Shown: positions 49,393-60,060 of the stretch, piece by piece
Layout of the letters: every line of letters begins with the position of its first letter
Numbering within the stretch: position 1 is the first letter of the stretch
From: Sipunculus nudus
Lineage: Eukaryota; Annelida; Sipuncula; Golfingiida; Sipunculidae
Direction of reading: 5' to 3'
Assembly (NCBI GenBank): GCA_026874595.1
Contig: CM049311.1
Location: 10,509,676 to 10,573,675 of the forward strand
DNA: 64,000 nucleotides
Made by a program: the position numbers and the translations under genes
The notes under the pieces: generated by a model
Told to the model about the DNA's origin: nothing
Database searches by the model: none
Seen by the model: only the letters and a program-made list of their open reading frames with translations

Positions 49393-49828
49393 ATTTAACA
49401 TTCTAACTGACAAAAAGTCTTATTTAACAGGTTCTTTCTTGTACAACCCACACAACGCTGTATATCCAATGTGGCCATTTGTCGCAATGCAACGTGGGAA
49501 GGATTCATACTCTCCGGGCAGAGACTCCGCCATTGAAAGGTCTCTCAGTTCACGTGATTAGGGCCGGATTATAAGACCGTCGGGACATCAGCAACTAACC
49601 ACAGTCTGTTGTTCGTTGATTGCACTGGTTAACTGCAGAAATAAATAAATTTATACATAAATAAAAATTGTATCTGTGGTTGTAGATTTATGTGGCAAAG
49701 TTTATTCATCATTCTTTCATTGTTCAAATTCTACCGGGCTCTCCCTCTCTCTAAACAGGTAAGATATAAAAACATGAAATATTTTAAGATTTTCCTATGT
49801 AAATATATTAAAATTTCATTCCATTAAC

Positions 49829-49872
<44 letters not shown>

Positions 49873-51049
49873 GTCATTGTGCTTTGAGGATAGAATTTAA
49901 TTAGTATCTTATAATTTTTACCTAATTTTAGCTTATTTATTTGACGAGGTAATACCCAAAAAGCTTCAACTCTATTTTTAAGAGGTGACAGGTCATTAAA
50001 AGTACCTGTCCCCATGCCATAATGAGCAATTGATTATCCCCTTAATTTTATTACAAATGATATAGCTGTAGTTTTTTCACTCTTCGTATGTAATATAATT
50101 TTACCTTACTTATAAAGTTTCATTTACATCCCTCTAATTTTTCCAGTTTTATTTCGATAAAAATGTGTCCCAAGATTTTTTCTCAAAACCTTAATAAAGA
50201 CGGTTCGATCGCCATGACACGATGCTGTTTGATTAATTCTTGATTAAACCCACGTAAGCTACGTAAGTAAAGTCAGAGAATGACTGCACAGGCCCATCAT
50301 TTTCGGTATATGTATTTTGTCATTTTATAACAGAAAATTTCCATAATTTGGTAAAAGTGTCGGTATATATTTATTTCTTTTCAATACCGTTACCTATATA
50401 TTTCTCCAAAAATGAAGGATTTAGAAATTCTTTCTTAGTTTTGGTATATAGCTCACACTATCAGAAAATAAATATACTGAGTACCAGAAAAGGTTGAAAT
50501 AGTAATTAATTTTCTTTGAAAGGATATTTTTTTCCAACATCATTATCGATCAACTTCGTACCTTGACACTTAAACGGTTGTGAATATCGGTTAGCGCTGT
50601 CAAAACAAAGAAGAACAGAATCGATGTAACATGTAAAATCTACAAACTGGCATTGCTATTCAGAATTTCATCTTTCAATAGAAATCACCGACTGTGTTGT
50701 GTTATTTTAAATATTAAACTTTTAAATATTATAAAAGAAGTCTGCATGCTTTAAGTGAAAAGTTTGCCAATGATGACATTTATAAGACATCCTTCTTCAA
50801 CGCAATTATGATTTGTGAACAGACATTATTTAAAAAAATGACTTAAACATATAAGAAAATGCTTTTATTTCCCACAGTATTTATTAACCAGGTAGATTGC
50901 CGTATTTTTCATGATCTTTATTTTGTATTATACCTACATTAGGGTGCAGCTTAATTTTTTTTCAGGAAGTTTAACTAAACTCATAAAATCAAACCTATTC
51001 ATTTTACAGGGCTCAAATATATTTTCCTAAAAAAATACATCGTATATAG
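49393..51049. other. spacer between inner inverted repeats; (AT)n at 49,832-49,870
   Basis: A+T-rich with no coding evidence. The (AT)20 run is the only simple repeat. Confidence 0.5.
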
Positions 51050-51238
51050 GCAAAACGTTAGTGAATATAGGGTTGATAAGCCAATTGATGCAATTTCTTT
51101 GAGTGATCAGACCTGTCATCTCCTCCGAGGGCCCTCGACCTATCGTTGCAAATACGTTGCGGAGTGTCTATATTTAATTTACATTGGGCAGAAGTATCAT
51201 AGGACATAGAGGTCCATGTATGGACTAGGTCAATAGTA
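51050..51238 (-). repeat. inner inverted repeat, right arm
   Basis: Reverse complement of 49,180-49,392, lacking the 26-nt insertion. Edge segment 51,225-51,238 lies in the same direct orientation as 49,180-49,193 although the rest is inverted. Confidence 0.9.
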
Positions 51239-51491
51239 AATATTCTTGCAAGCATTAAAGAAATCAGGTCTTGGTGACCTGTGTTGTATGAATTGTGTGC
51301 GTTTCCCGCCCCCCTCCCGTTCCCCCCCCCCCCAACAAAAAAGGTAACATTGTTTATCATTTGCACATATAAAATTGTTAAAAAATGGAGAAAATCGGCC
51401 CAGTCAGTGCTTCCGGACTTGTTTGTGCTGTTGATAAATACTTTTCAAACAAATTCTTACTTTAGATAAAATATTTCAGTTTGTAGTGAGA

Positions 51492-51507
51492 GGGGGGGGG
51501 GGGGGGG
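51492..51507. repeat. 16-G homopolymer
   Basis: Uninterrupted G run; a C-rich stretch (51,320-51,333) lies 160 bp before it. Confidence 0.9.
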
Positions 51508-51699
51508 TGGAGGACACCCCGTTGAGCTGTAACACCTCTCATGTTATCTATTTTTTTCCTTTTATTTGTGATTAATTTTCATTTTGCATACACATTTTTT
51601 ATGTATTAGTAATTAAATTATCGAGTTATTTAGTTTATTGCTTTTTTATTCATAAGTGGAGGATATTAATAAAAAGCTGTGTGATTAAGTCCTTTCGTT

Positions 51700-52100
51700 A
51701 TTATACTCTACATAACTCTTCATACTCTACATTAAACTCTACATAATACTTAGGAAACTCTTTAATCGTATTTCCGTTAGTGAGGCACGGCCTTCCTGTT
51801 AGCCGTTGGAGCGTTTGGATGGGTTTGGGTCGACCGAAACCCTTGACCCCTCTGCTGATGCCGGTACACGGACTCGCGATGTGTGTGCTCTGCTGCCCGA
51901 GTCCATTGTGCTTCCCAAACCACAGGAACAAGTAAAATGCATGCAAAGTTCAATGTAAGACTTCAACATAATAATTATTTTACCCCAAGCATTTCATTTG
52001 AAAGGTGATATTTTGCAAGTTATAAACCTGGAATGACATTTCCACCATTGACATCAACATGTTGCAGCATGTTTGAAGAAATATAAATATTTAATATTGA
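51700..52100 (-). repeat. composite dispersed repeat family 1, copy 3 (inverted)
   Basis: On the minus strand: ATTTATATTTCTTCAAAC, TATAACTTGCAAAATATCAC, GGGGTAAAATAATTAT, TTGAACTTTGCA, GGAAGCACAATGGACTC, then CTAACAGGAAGGCCGTGCCT. The order is the same as in copies 1 and 2, which proves the two modules belong to one element. Confidence 0.75.
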
Positions 52101-52265
52101 ACCGCTAAAGATTTGACTTCATTATGTTAAGACATTTAAGAGGACTTTATTTGGGTGACAGAAAATCCTCACATATATTTGATAAGACCCCTCCCATACC
52201 CTCTCCAAATGTTCTTCTCATTAAATTAAATAGAAACAAATATTTTTACAAATGTTTACAGGCCG

Positions 52266-52267
<2 letters not shown>

Positions 52268-52308
<41 letters not shown>

Positions 52309-52325
52309 TATAAATATATATATAT
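52268..52325. repeat. (AT)n microsatellite
   Basis: Interrupted AT run; the open frame reading into it is an artefact. Confidence 0.95.
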
Positions 52326-52651
52326 AACAACACTTTTAATTAATAATTTAAGAAATCAGTTTTAATAAAACTCATCACCGCCACTGGTTTGCATTGACCT
52401 GCCTGAAATGCTTTGATGTCCTACGTTGAGCTATATATAGCATAATTCACGATATGAAAAGTGCGTGGCAAAAAATGACCGATTTGTGCTCTGATGGACA
52501 AGAGGTGATCACTAAAACTCAGATGACATATTGTAAACTGGGCTAAAACAATGCATGCAATGGACATATAAGACCATGAAACATGCAGGAGGTTTCACAC
52601 ATTTGGTTGTCATAGGCTTCAAGGTGGCCTCTTTGAATTAGTCAGGTTCCC

Positions 52652-52966
52652 TAAAGTGTTATTACATTAACGGTTGATTTTGTTTTACATTAACGGTTAT
52701 AAAGAACTGTTTTACAATAACGGGCAATTTCGTATTACGTTATCAGTCGGAAATGTCGTTACATTATCGGTTGATTTTGTATTACATTATTGGTAAGTGT
52801 TACATTATCGGTCATTTCTTTATTACATTATCGGTTGGTTATACATTATCAGTTGATTTGAAATTACGTTATTAGTTTGTATTACATAATCGGTTATTTT
52901 CTGATAACATTATTGGTTAATGCTACATTATAAGATGATTATTACATTGTCAGTTGTAACAAGGCT
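52652..52966 (-). repeat. array of 'ACCGATAATGTAATA' motifs, right copy of an inverted pair
   Basis: Reverse-complement counterpart of 47,553-47,860, with the same unit order and similar length. Divergence is by substitutions and small indels. Confidence 0.9.
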
Positions 52967-53264
52967 CTGTGAGGCAAGAAGACCAAGTAGAAAGAGCAAA
53001 ATAAGGATGAGTCCACTTGGACTTACAGTTTGTAGTAAATTGTATAAGGTGAAACGACAGGAAACTCCTCGATGCGGAAAAATATGGATTTGATTTCACA
53101 AATAAGATGACTAATAATGGTAAATGCTTGACATTGAAGCATATTCCACACTTGTTGTGGCGAAGGAAAGGCGTGTCCAATCACCGCCATTATAAACATA
53201 TTAATTGGATGCGTTGATATTGCGTTGTCGTTCCTGCTAGCAAATAACTCTTCTTCCTAAGATG

Positions 53265-53590
53265 CCAAATGTAGACTCTGATCAGCTCAGCAACTATTGA
53301 CCTATATCAAATTTATCATTCCTCTTCAAAGTGCTGGAAAGGATTTTGAATGCTGCAATAACACTGGATTTGGCAGACAATAATCTATGAAAATGACCTC
53401 CACAGGAATGCACATGGCTGTGTGACGGTTCTTTTGAGGGTACAGGGTGAACCTCTCATAGTCCTCGACAACTACGAACAGGATACGTTGTGCTGTTGGA
53501 CCTACCCTCAACTTTCGATACGTTAGACCAATAAATGTGACTTAAGTGACTGAGGAGTACCTCTGGCATATCTGAAACCACCTTATTTTT
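53265..53590 (+). pseudogene. LINE reverse transcriptase, N-terminal motifs
   Basis: The reading DSDQLSNY, then PISNLSFLFKVLERILNAA and LADNNL matches the 'NYRPISNLSFLSKxLER' signature of CR1/L2-group reverse transcriptase. LLDLPSTFDTLDQ at about 53,490 is motif A (LDLSAAFDTVDH type) with its Asp retained. Several stops and frameshifts lie between. The region stops near 53,590, before motif B. In an intact element it would make cDNA at the nicked target. Confidence 0.8.
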
Positions 53591-53639
53591 TTATGCTTGC
53601 TTAACTAGGTTAAGGTTAAGTGTGCATAGTTCCATTCCG

Positions 53640-53870
53640 GTTTCGTAATACCTGACAGGGGCTAACACTCGATATTTCTGGCGTCAACCAGCCTCAGTGT
53701 AAGACACCTGCGTGTCCTGGGTGTGCCTCATTCCTGATGCAGAGTCATGACACCGAGGAACCCCCGAAAGGCGCACTCGTTTGTGAGTGAAAGACGACTG
53801 CAAGGCACAGTCACCCCGTTAAGCCTACAGAGCGTTCCCTGTGGGTCTGTTATTGGCTGGCAGCTAATCA
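53640..53870 (-). repeat. dispersed repeat family 1, 3' module (inverted) inside a LINE
   Basis: On the minus strand it reads CTTAACGGGGTGACTGTGCC, then CACTC-ACAAAC-GAGTG and GCGCCTTTCGGGGG. The RT reading on both sides shows that it interrupts a LINE. Confidence 0.7.
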
Positions 53871-53919
53871 TCCTGAACATATGCAGCTTATGCACCATCT
53901 GTATGTCTCCTTCTACCAC

Positions 53920-54360
53920 AGACGTGACAGCTGGTCTTTCTACACAGCTAAGCCCTGAAGCATACGTACAGTCGATTGTGTCGTGGATGGATCATAGCAG
54001 ACTCAAACGGAATGATACCAAGGCAGTTTTTGTTTACAGCTTCTGGACATAATGAAGCAAAGCCGGCTGCAACTTTTCGAAATTTAGGAGCTATATTTGA
54101 CAAGATAAGAAATGTTAACACTGATATAAACTATTTATAAAAACAGTTTACTAATATTTGAGGAACATTGGACTAATACTTGAGCAAAAATAAGTAAAAT
54201 CAGTAGATTACCAACGCAAGAGGCAGCGATCCGCCTGGTGCATGCATTTGTGACTTGTAGAAAATTAACTCTGACAGTTCGTTCCTCTATGCGAAGACTA
54301 CCAATATCACTATACTGAGCAAACCTGAGGGGTGAAGAACACAGCAACAAGGATTGTAAC
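53920..54360 (+). pseudogene. LINE reverse transcriptase, C-terminal part
   Basis: LSTQLSPEAYVQSIVSWMDH then SRLKRNDTKAVFVYS (about 53,937-54,045) corresponds to the segment after YADD in CR1/L2 reverse transcriptases ('..IxxWMxxNxLKLNxxKTE'). RNLGAIFD follows at about 54,080, then QEAAIRLVHAFVTCR (about 54,218) and, in another frame, remnants of the 'QNxAAR' region near 54,340. The part holding motifs B and C is missing, lost at or near the inserted repeat. Stops break the reading. Confidence 0.75.
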
Positions 54361-54805
54361 CCCCTATAAGATCTGAGCCAACAGCCTGTCCAGCTTTATT
54401 TCAGATGCACACATTTTCTTGCCATAATTTTGCATAAACGTGTTTCACGGTTGTTCTTTGTTTTAACTGGAATGAAAAGATGACAGTCAGAGGATGACAA
54501 AAGACGAAGAAAACTAAGATTTCTCATGGAGATTTATATCAGCATATTTCTTCGACATGACTTCCATAACAACTATCTCGTTTGTCCATAGAATCGCGTT
54601 TGAGGAAGACAATTTTCACTTTAAATCTTATTGGATTCACTAATTCGCCCAGTGTTCCCCAAGTTCATTCGTACATTAATGACTGCACATTTTTTATTAT
54701 TCTTTGATGACGTTCCTGGATCCGGATCATGTGCCGGATCGATACCAATATAATCGAGTCTTCATTGCCACACTCCCGAAGGCCATGCAAATTTCATGAG
54801 ATTAA

Positions 54806-55798
54806 TAATCATAATAAAAATAATAATAATAATAATAATAAATTTTTTTTATTTTGTAAAGTGTAAAATCCACAGTGTTGTGCTCTATAACGCTTTTACA
54901 AGCAAGCAATTACATAAAATGACTATGAGAAAAAATATTCATTAAATAAAAAATTGAAGACAAACATTTAGATGTTACTTAGGCTAGATAAAACATGCAC
55001 ATAATCCAGTAATATACATTAACTATGGAACCAACCAATAAAATACATTAAACCTATAAGAAAAGTAGTTAAAATTATGGCATCGAAATGAAAATCTGCA
55101 CATATGCAAAATCACAGTTAATCGAAATAATGCACAAATAAGTATGTTTTGAGCATTTATTTAAAGCGGGTAGGCTCTCAGCTTTTCTTAATTATAAAGG
55201 AAATGAATTCCACAAAGTGGGACCTGTCACACTAAATGCGCTTTGAGCTTCCATGGAAGACTTAGTACGTGGAACAAAAACATAAGTCATGATCGGCCGA
55301 TCTGAGGCATCTACCTGGAGTGTACGAATGAATTATATCTTGTGAGTATACCGAGTATTCATGAAAATAATATGGCCACCTTAAATTTAATGCGCTGACT
55401 AACAGCGAGCCATTGCAGCTCCAGCAATACAGGTGTAATGTGATCATTCTTGTTCCATCCATTTAGTATACATGCTGCGTTGTTCTGAACTCGCTGAAAC
55501 CTCTAAATTAGTGAAAACGGATACCCAAGAAGTAAAGCATTTCCGTAATCTAACTTGGCAGTGAAAAAACATGGGTAAGGCGGTCAAGAAAACGTTGATC
55601 CAAAATTTCCTTTTATTTAATATATGTTGTGAAGATAAAGTAGGCCACACGGCATATGGTGTTCACATGCTGCTCCATGGTGGAATAGGAATCAAAATAA
55701 ACACCAAGGCTTCGAATCAACTGAGATCGTGGAACTTTACGTTCGTCGATTAGAAGATTAGGACATTTAATCTTTGTCGCCAAATATTTAGGTGTTAC
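54806..55798 (-). mobile_element. CR1/L2-like LINE 3' end, 5'-truncated, minus strand
   Basis: On the minus strand the 3' end is GCGTTATAGAGCACAACACT followed by a (TTA)n tail (54,806-54,845 on the plus strand), a typical CR1/L2-group end with a microsatellite tail. It interrupts a family 2 repeat and is bounded on the 5' side at about 55,798. The length of about 990 bp shows 5' truncation, as in target-primed reverse transcription. Confidence 0.85.
55165..55795 (-). pseudogene. LINE reverse transcriptase C-terminal domain
   Basis: Minus-strand reading from 55,795: VTPKYLATKIKCPNLLID, RSLGVYFDSYSTMEQHVNTI (the 'RNLGVxFDxxLxMxxHI' block), then HITPVLLELQWLAVSQRIKF (about 55,440-55,380), the hallmark 'HITPxLxxLHWLPVxxRI' of CR1/L2 elements. 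SYTPGRCLRS (about 55,320) and VTGPTLWNSFPL-like and MLKTYLF-like blocks follow to about 55,165. Frameshifts and stops interrupt it; the region upstream of the finger and palm motifs is absent. Confidence 0.85.
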
Positions 55799-55870
55799 CG
55801 TTTCTCCAAGTTATGTTGTGAACAAACCCACACACGCACACGAATTGGGATAAACGCATGCCCTCCTCGC

Positions 55871-56439
55871 AAAAGCAATTATTGTGGATTAAGCATTCTC
55901 AATATGAAGCCTGTTGTAGCATACAGGACTTCTGCGCGAGTTCATGGCAAACTTAGCGTGTCTCTCTTCGAGCGCATAACGATCAGACTGTTAACTCCTT
56001 TTTCATGCTGCGCTGGGACACACCGTTGTAACGTGATATAAAAGAGCGAGGTAATGGCAGGTAAATGTTACGAACATATACGTAGATGAAGCTGTAAAGG
56101 CTCGGGAGGAAACTGGGTCAGCGGTTATGTTAATGACAGGATTTAAGAAAACTGGCCCGAGTATATCCTACGGAAACTCTTAACGATCGTAAAAACAAAA
56201 GGTTCATCATTAGCCCTGACACAACCGGAAGATAGTGACGGCTGTGGACCGGTAGATGTAGTTCCATGAAGATTAAACCACATCCTGAAACGTGTTTTCT
56301 TAACACCTAAAGAAATTATTGAATTCTGATATATTATTTTTTTGTAATATCATAGAGGGATAACGTAAAATATATCAAACAAAATTTTATGATATATCCC
56401 AGAACGCCTACAGTAATTTTACATAACATTTAAACACAC
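55871..56439. other. no supported feature
   Basis: Nothing recognised. Confidence 0.45.
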
Positions 56440-57150
56440 ACGCACACAAATATATTAAAAATATAATACATCTATCCAAACGTTTATGGCTTATGATAAA
56501 ATATTAAAATAATTAAAAGAATGAGGTAGTTAAATAAAAGCTTATCTTTATTCTTAGTACTAATTAAGGGGACACTTTATATAACAATCATTTAAACTCA
56601 GCCTTAAAGAGATGATTTTTATACTTTAGTCTTTGATTTATCTTTTTGTCGGAGTCGGGGTCCGGCACTACAGATCTATGTGATTGATTTTTTTTTTCGA
56701 GGTAACACCCTGGAATGTGCGTTACATAAAAATTTCATAATGTGTTCAAACATAAATCCAGGGTCATGAACAGTTACACATATATAAAACATCTATCCTA
56801 AAGTCATTTTATGATAAAAAAATGAATCTCATAAATAATGACTTTTTTCATAAACGTCTTTTCTTCATTATAAGTACTTAATATCACAACACTTCATATA
56901 GCAATCACTTTATACTAAATATTAAAGAGATAAAACTGAGATGAATTTTATACTTTAAATTTCTGTTACAATGTGTCCAATACTTCTAAATGGGAACCGT
57001 AGAAACGTCTTTCATTTGTCATTTTGTCTGAGTCCAGGATATCGGGCATTAAGCTTTTACAAGACTGCTTATTGATTTTCAGGTAAAATCGTGAAAAGGC
57101 GTTACATTAAATTCAACATGTGTTCAAACAACAATCCGGGGTCATGAAGA
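56440..57150. repeat. diverged tandem duplication, about 320-370 bp units
   Basis: Copy A at about 56,440-56,775 and copy B at about 56,776-57,150 share, in order, CATCTATCC, TTATGATAAAA, ACACTTxATATAxCAATCA, TTAAAGAGAT, TTTTATACTTTA, TTTGTCxGAGTC, GGCxxTA, TTGATTTT, GCGTTACATxAAA, ATGTGTTCAAAC and ATCCxGGGTCATGAA. They are clearly older than the 35.2-kb duplication. Confidence 0.8.
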
Positions 57151-58211
57151 ATATTTATGTCATCTAGTCTGGATATTTCTTTGTCTGCCGGGACGCAGAA
57201 AGGTAGGCATCATTCTACTCTTCCATCTTGGGGCTCCTGGAAAAACCGCTTTAATACCAGGATGCATTATGAACTGCTAAAAGGCGTGGTAACCTATATC
57301 TGGCAAGCGAAATAAGGCTTTCTAAAATAGTTCGACACCAGCTTCTTATAAAACGATTACATCGCATCAGTTAATTACATTTTTTACTGGTTCTGAATAT
57401 CGTATCATTAAGGACAGACGCAGAATACGAGGGCGTGCTCTCCTTGCATCAAGCTTAGTGTTAGTTGGTTGCCAGGTTTGACAGGGGATTGACTCGTATA
57501 AGATGGTTCATCCGCCAAAACCACCTGACTTTTCAGCATTATTGATTCTGGCCCAGAATTGCACGATTATCTGTAAAGCCTGCATCAGTTTTTTTTAACT
57601 CTCTAGTTTCTGCTGTAGCGTTCACACCTGAACAGTGATGTAACCAAGCAAAACACATTTTATTACATCTACGTATAATGATTATAGTATAATATAATGT
57701 CTGGATTGTAATGCTTACCTTGCAGTATAGGTTAATGAAAGACAAAATAGTGCCAGCTTTTCAAGGTATCGATTTCTGTCATCGGTATTAGTTATCGTAT
57801 CGATCCTCTTGCATCAGTCAATGATGTCATTTACACAATGATGTTGTAAAAGACTGTCCATCAATAGGATTAAATAGTCATATTGGAAAATACATACTGA
57901 CTGAAGAAGTGGTCTCAAATAAAAAAAATCTATTAAATTGGTTGAACATTGAATATTTAAAATTCCGTGATAATGTTCATTCATCATTTTTACAGATCTT
58001 GCGGGGCTTTTAACTTGGTGATATCACCAATTGATTAAACCTATAAAAAGTCATCACGTATCTTACAGATGTATATCTATAATGTCATAACGTTTTCTTG
58101 TACGTGATGTTTAACTTGTTACATTGGCAGCTGCTGAGTTCTTGTTGTCTTGCAAAAGACGGTTAATATTTCGTTTCCTGTCATTCGCCTTGTCGCTGAA
58201 CAAGTAGACAT
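57151..58211. other. no supported feature
   Basis: Nothing recognised on either strand. Confidence 0.45.
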
Positions 58212-59018
58212 TGTAACGGAACCTTATATCAACAGAGCACGTATGCGTGATGAACATAAATTTTGTAAAAAAATCAGATTCTGTAACACTAGGCAGCATG
58301 AAATGTCTAGGGGAATGAATAAAGAAGTCAGTGGTTATTTGTTAACAAATAATAATAATTTATTCTTAAAACCCTAACATTAAAATACATCAAATCAATA
58401 CAATTACACAGTATAACAGCAGTATAACAACAAATCAATACAATCACACAGTAAAATAAACAAAGTGCACAGTACCTGGATACCACCACTGTCACAGTGA
58501 TAAGTCCTTTAAAATGTATAAGCCGGATGAAAAGTTCCCACAAATTCTCTCGGTGAATATCAGTCCAATGTAAAGCTCTTGTAACAATCTAGAAAGAAAA
58601 CTCAAGACCAAATAAGATTCGTCACAAAATCCAGAAGAAAAAATGAAGGAAATCTATAATTGCCGCACTTGTCGGAATACGTCCCACAAACTGACATACA
58701 CGCTTCTGTGTCCGCTGGAATATTCTCTCACCTCTCTCTCGACTCTAAAACACAGCCCCCTATTAATAACTTTTCATCTCCAGCCGAGAACCTTCCATTG
58801 CTCGAACATTCTAAAGAATCTTACACAGTACACACATTCAAAGAAAATACCAGAACAAAGAACGCTGTGTATCTAGGGCTCAACCAATGCGGATTAAACC
58901 GAGCCTGCAACATCCGGCCAGGCGAGGCCGCTATAACACGAGCTACACGTGGCACTAAAACAAAATGCCAACAACACATGGAATATCCGTGTGCACAATA
59001 AAACAATCATCTGTAAGA
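58212..59018 (-). repeat. solo LTR of the Gmr1-type element, inverted
   Basis: Reverse complement of the LTR at 42,007-42,862 along its length (for example 'ACAGAATCTGATTTTTT', 'TTCCAGCGGACACAGAAG', 'GTTCTCGGCTxGAGxTGAAA'). The end at 58,212 begins TGTAACGG, matching the LTR terminus. The other end (CTGTAAGA) has lost the exact TGTTAC. No internal element sequence adjoins it on either side, so it is a solo LTR left by recombination. Open frames in both directions inside it have no meaning. Confidence 0.85.
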
Positions 59019-60060
59019 CGGCTGCACAGAATAAAAGGGCACCTGTAACAACATATAAAAGCCGGCTTTCTTTATTATCAACTATTTATCCAAACGTATG
59101 TGTTTTCCATCGTCTGTATGGGCCGTGCAGAATACTTGTACTTGAAAAACACAATGCTTATTAAACTTGTCCATTTCTTCAATCTTTATGATCTACTTTC
59201 TGAACAAAGTCCGTTCTACAAAATATGTGGATTTTTGTTCACAAATTTTCGTGGTTAGGATGTTAGTCGCTATTAAACATTTACGTCGCCAAGTAAACAA
59301 ATGCATATAAGAGTCGAGAAACGTGATTTTCAAGAGTTCTCATCTGTTAGAAATTTGGCAAGGCATTTTCTAGATCAAGGTTTAATTAACTGCACATGGT
59401 CTCTATTTCTGAAGGGTTTTCTTTTCTGCCTGTTTACATACAGAATCAAATATCTCATTGTCTTCACGTCATGGTAGTGGCAGAGAATATATAGGAAATT
59501 ACAAATCTCCCTGTCATGAATGATTTCGAGGCATTCATTCCAAAATTGGACGGAGATTATCTTGATGTTCATATCACTCTCCCCTAGTAATATTAACCTG
59601 AGGAATTATTTGGTGGAAGTATGAAAAGATTCAAACATTTTCAATAGATGCTGTATAAATGTTAATTAATCAAAGCTGACTCCATGACTAAATTTCACGG
59701 TTCTTGGCGTGTTACATGTAAAGGGCTTGGCGGCGTCTTAGTGCGAATAAAGAAACAATGCAGCGAATCCAGAAATCTCATTTTAAATTAAAGATATGGC
59801 ATTTCTAATGACCATTATTTGAAATTTTGCAATATTTTAGCTGTCTTTGTCTTGGGTTTTACACGGAACTGTTGTTCACTGTTTGTCATAAAATGTGGTG
59901 TCACTCTGTAATAAACGGTCTTGTCTGGTTTTCACAAAGCCATGGAACAGAATGAATTGACCAAATCTATGAAACAGATACAGGTTTTAATCCATATGCA
60001 TGAGAGAAAAAATCCTACTGGATCAAATGATATTAAAAAAGAGATGCCTGAAATAATGTA
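59019..60060. other. no supported feature
   Basis: Nothing recognised. Confidence 0.45.

Larger units (their letters stand above)
53220..54365 (+). mobile_element. CR1/L2-like LINE fragment interrupted by a dispersed repeat
   Basis: First part 53,220-53,590 and second part about 53,875-54,365 belong to one reverse transcriptase reading, separated by a family 1 repeat module (about 53,640-53,870, inverted). No 5' or 3' terminus is seen. Confidence 0.75.
54695..55870 (+). repeat. dispersed repeat family 2, copy 2, split by a LINE
   Basis: The 5' half at 54,695-54,805 (GGATCCGGATCATGTGCCGG ... TTTCATGAGATTAA) and the 3' half at 55,800-55,870 (GTTATGTTGTGAACAAACCC ... GGGATAAACGC) are contiguous in the 25.4-kb copy. 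About 1 kb of minus-strand LINE separates them here. Confidence 0.8.

Noticed and set aside
58660-59001. 113-codon plus-strand open frame as a gene
   Set aside because: It is antisense to the inverted solo LTR.
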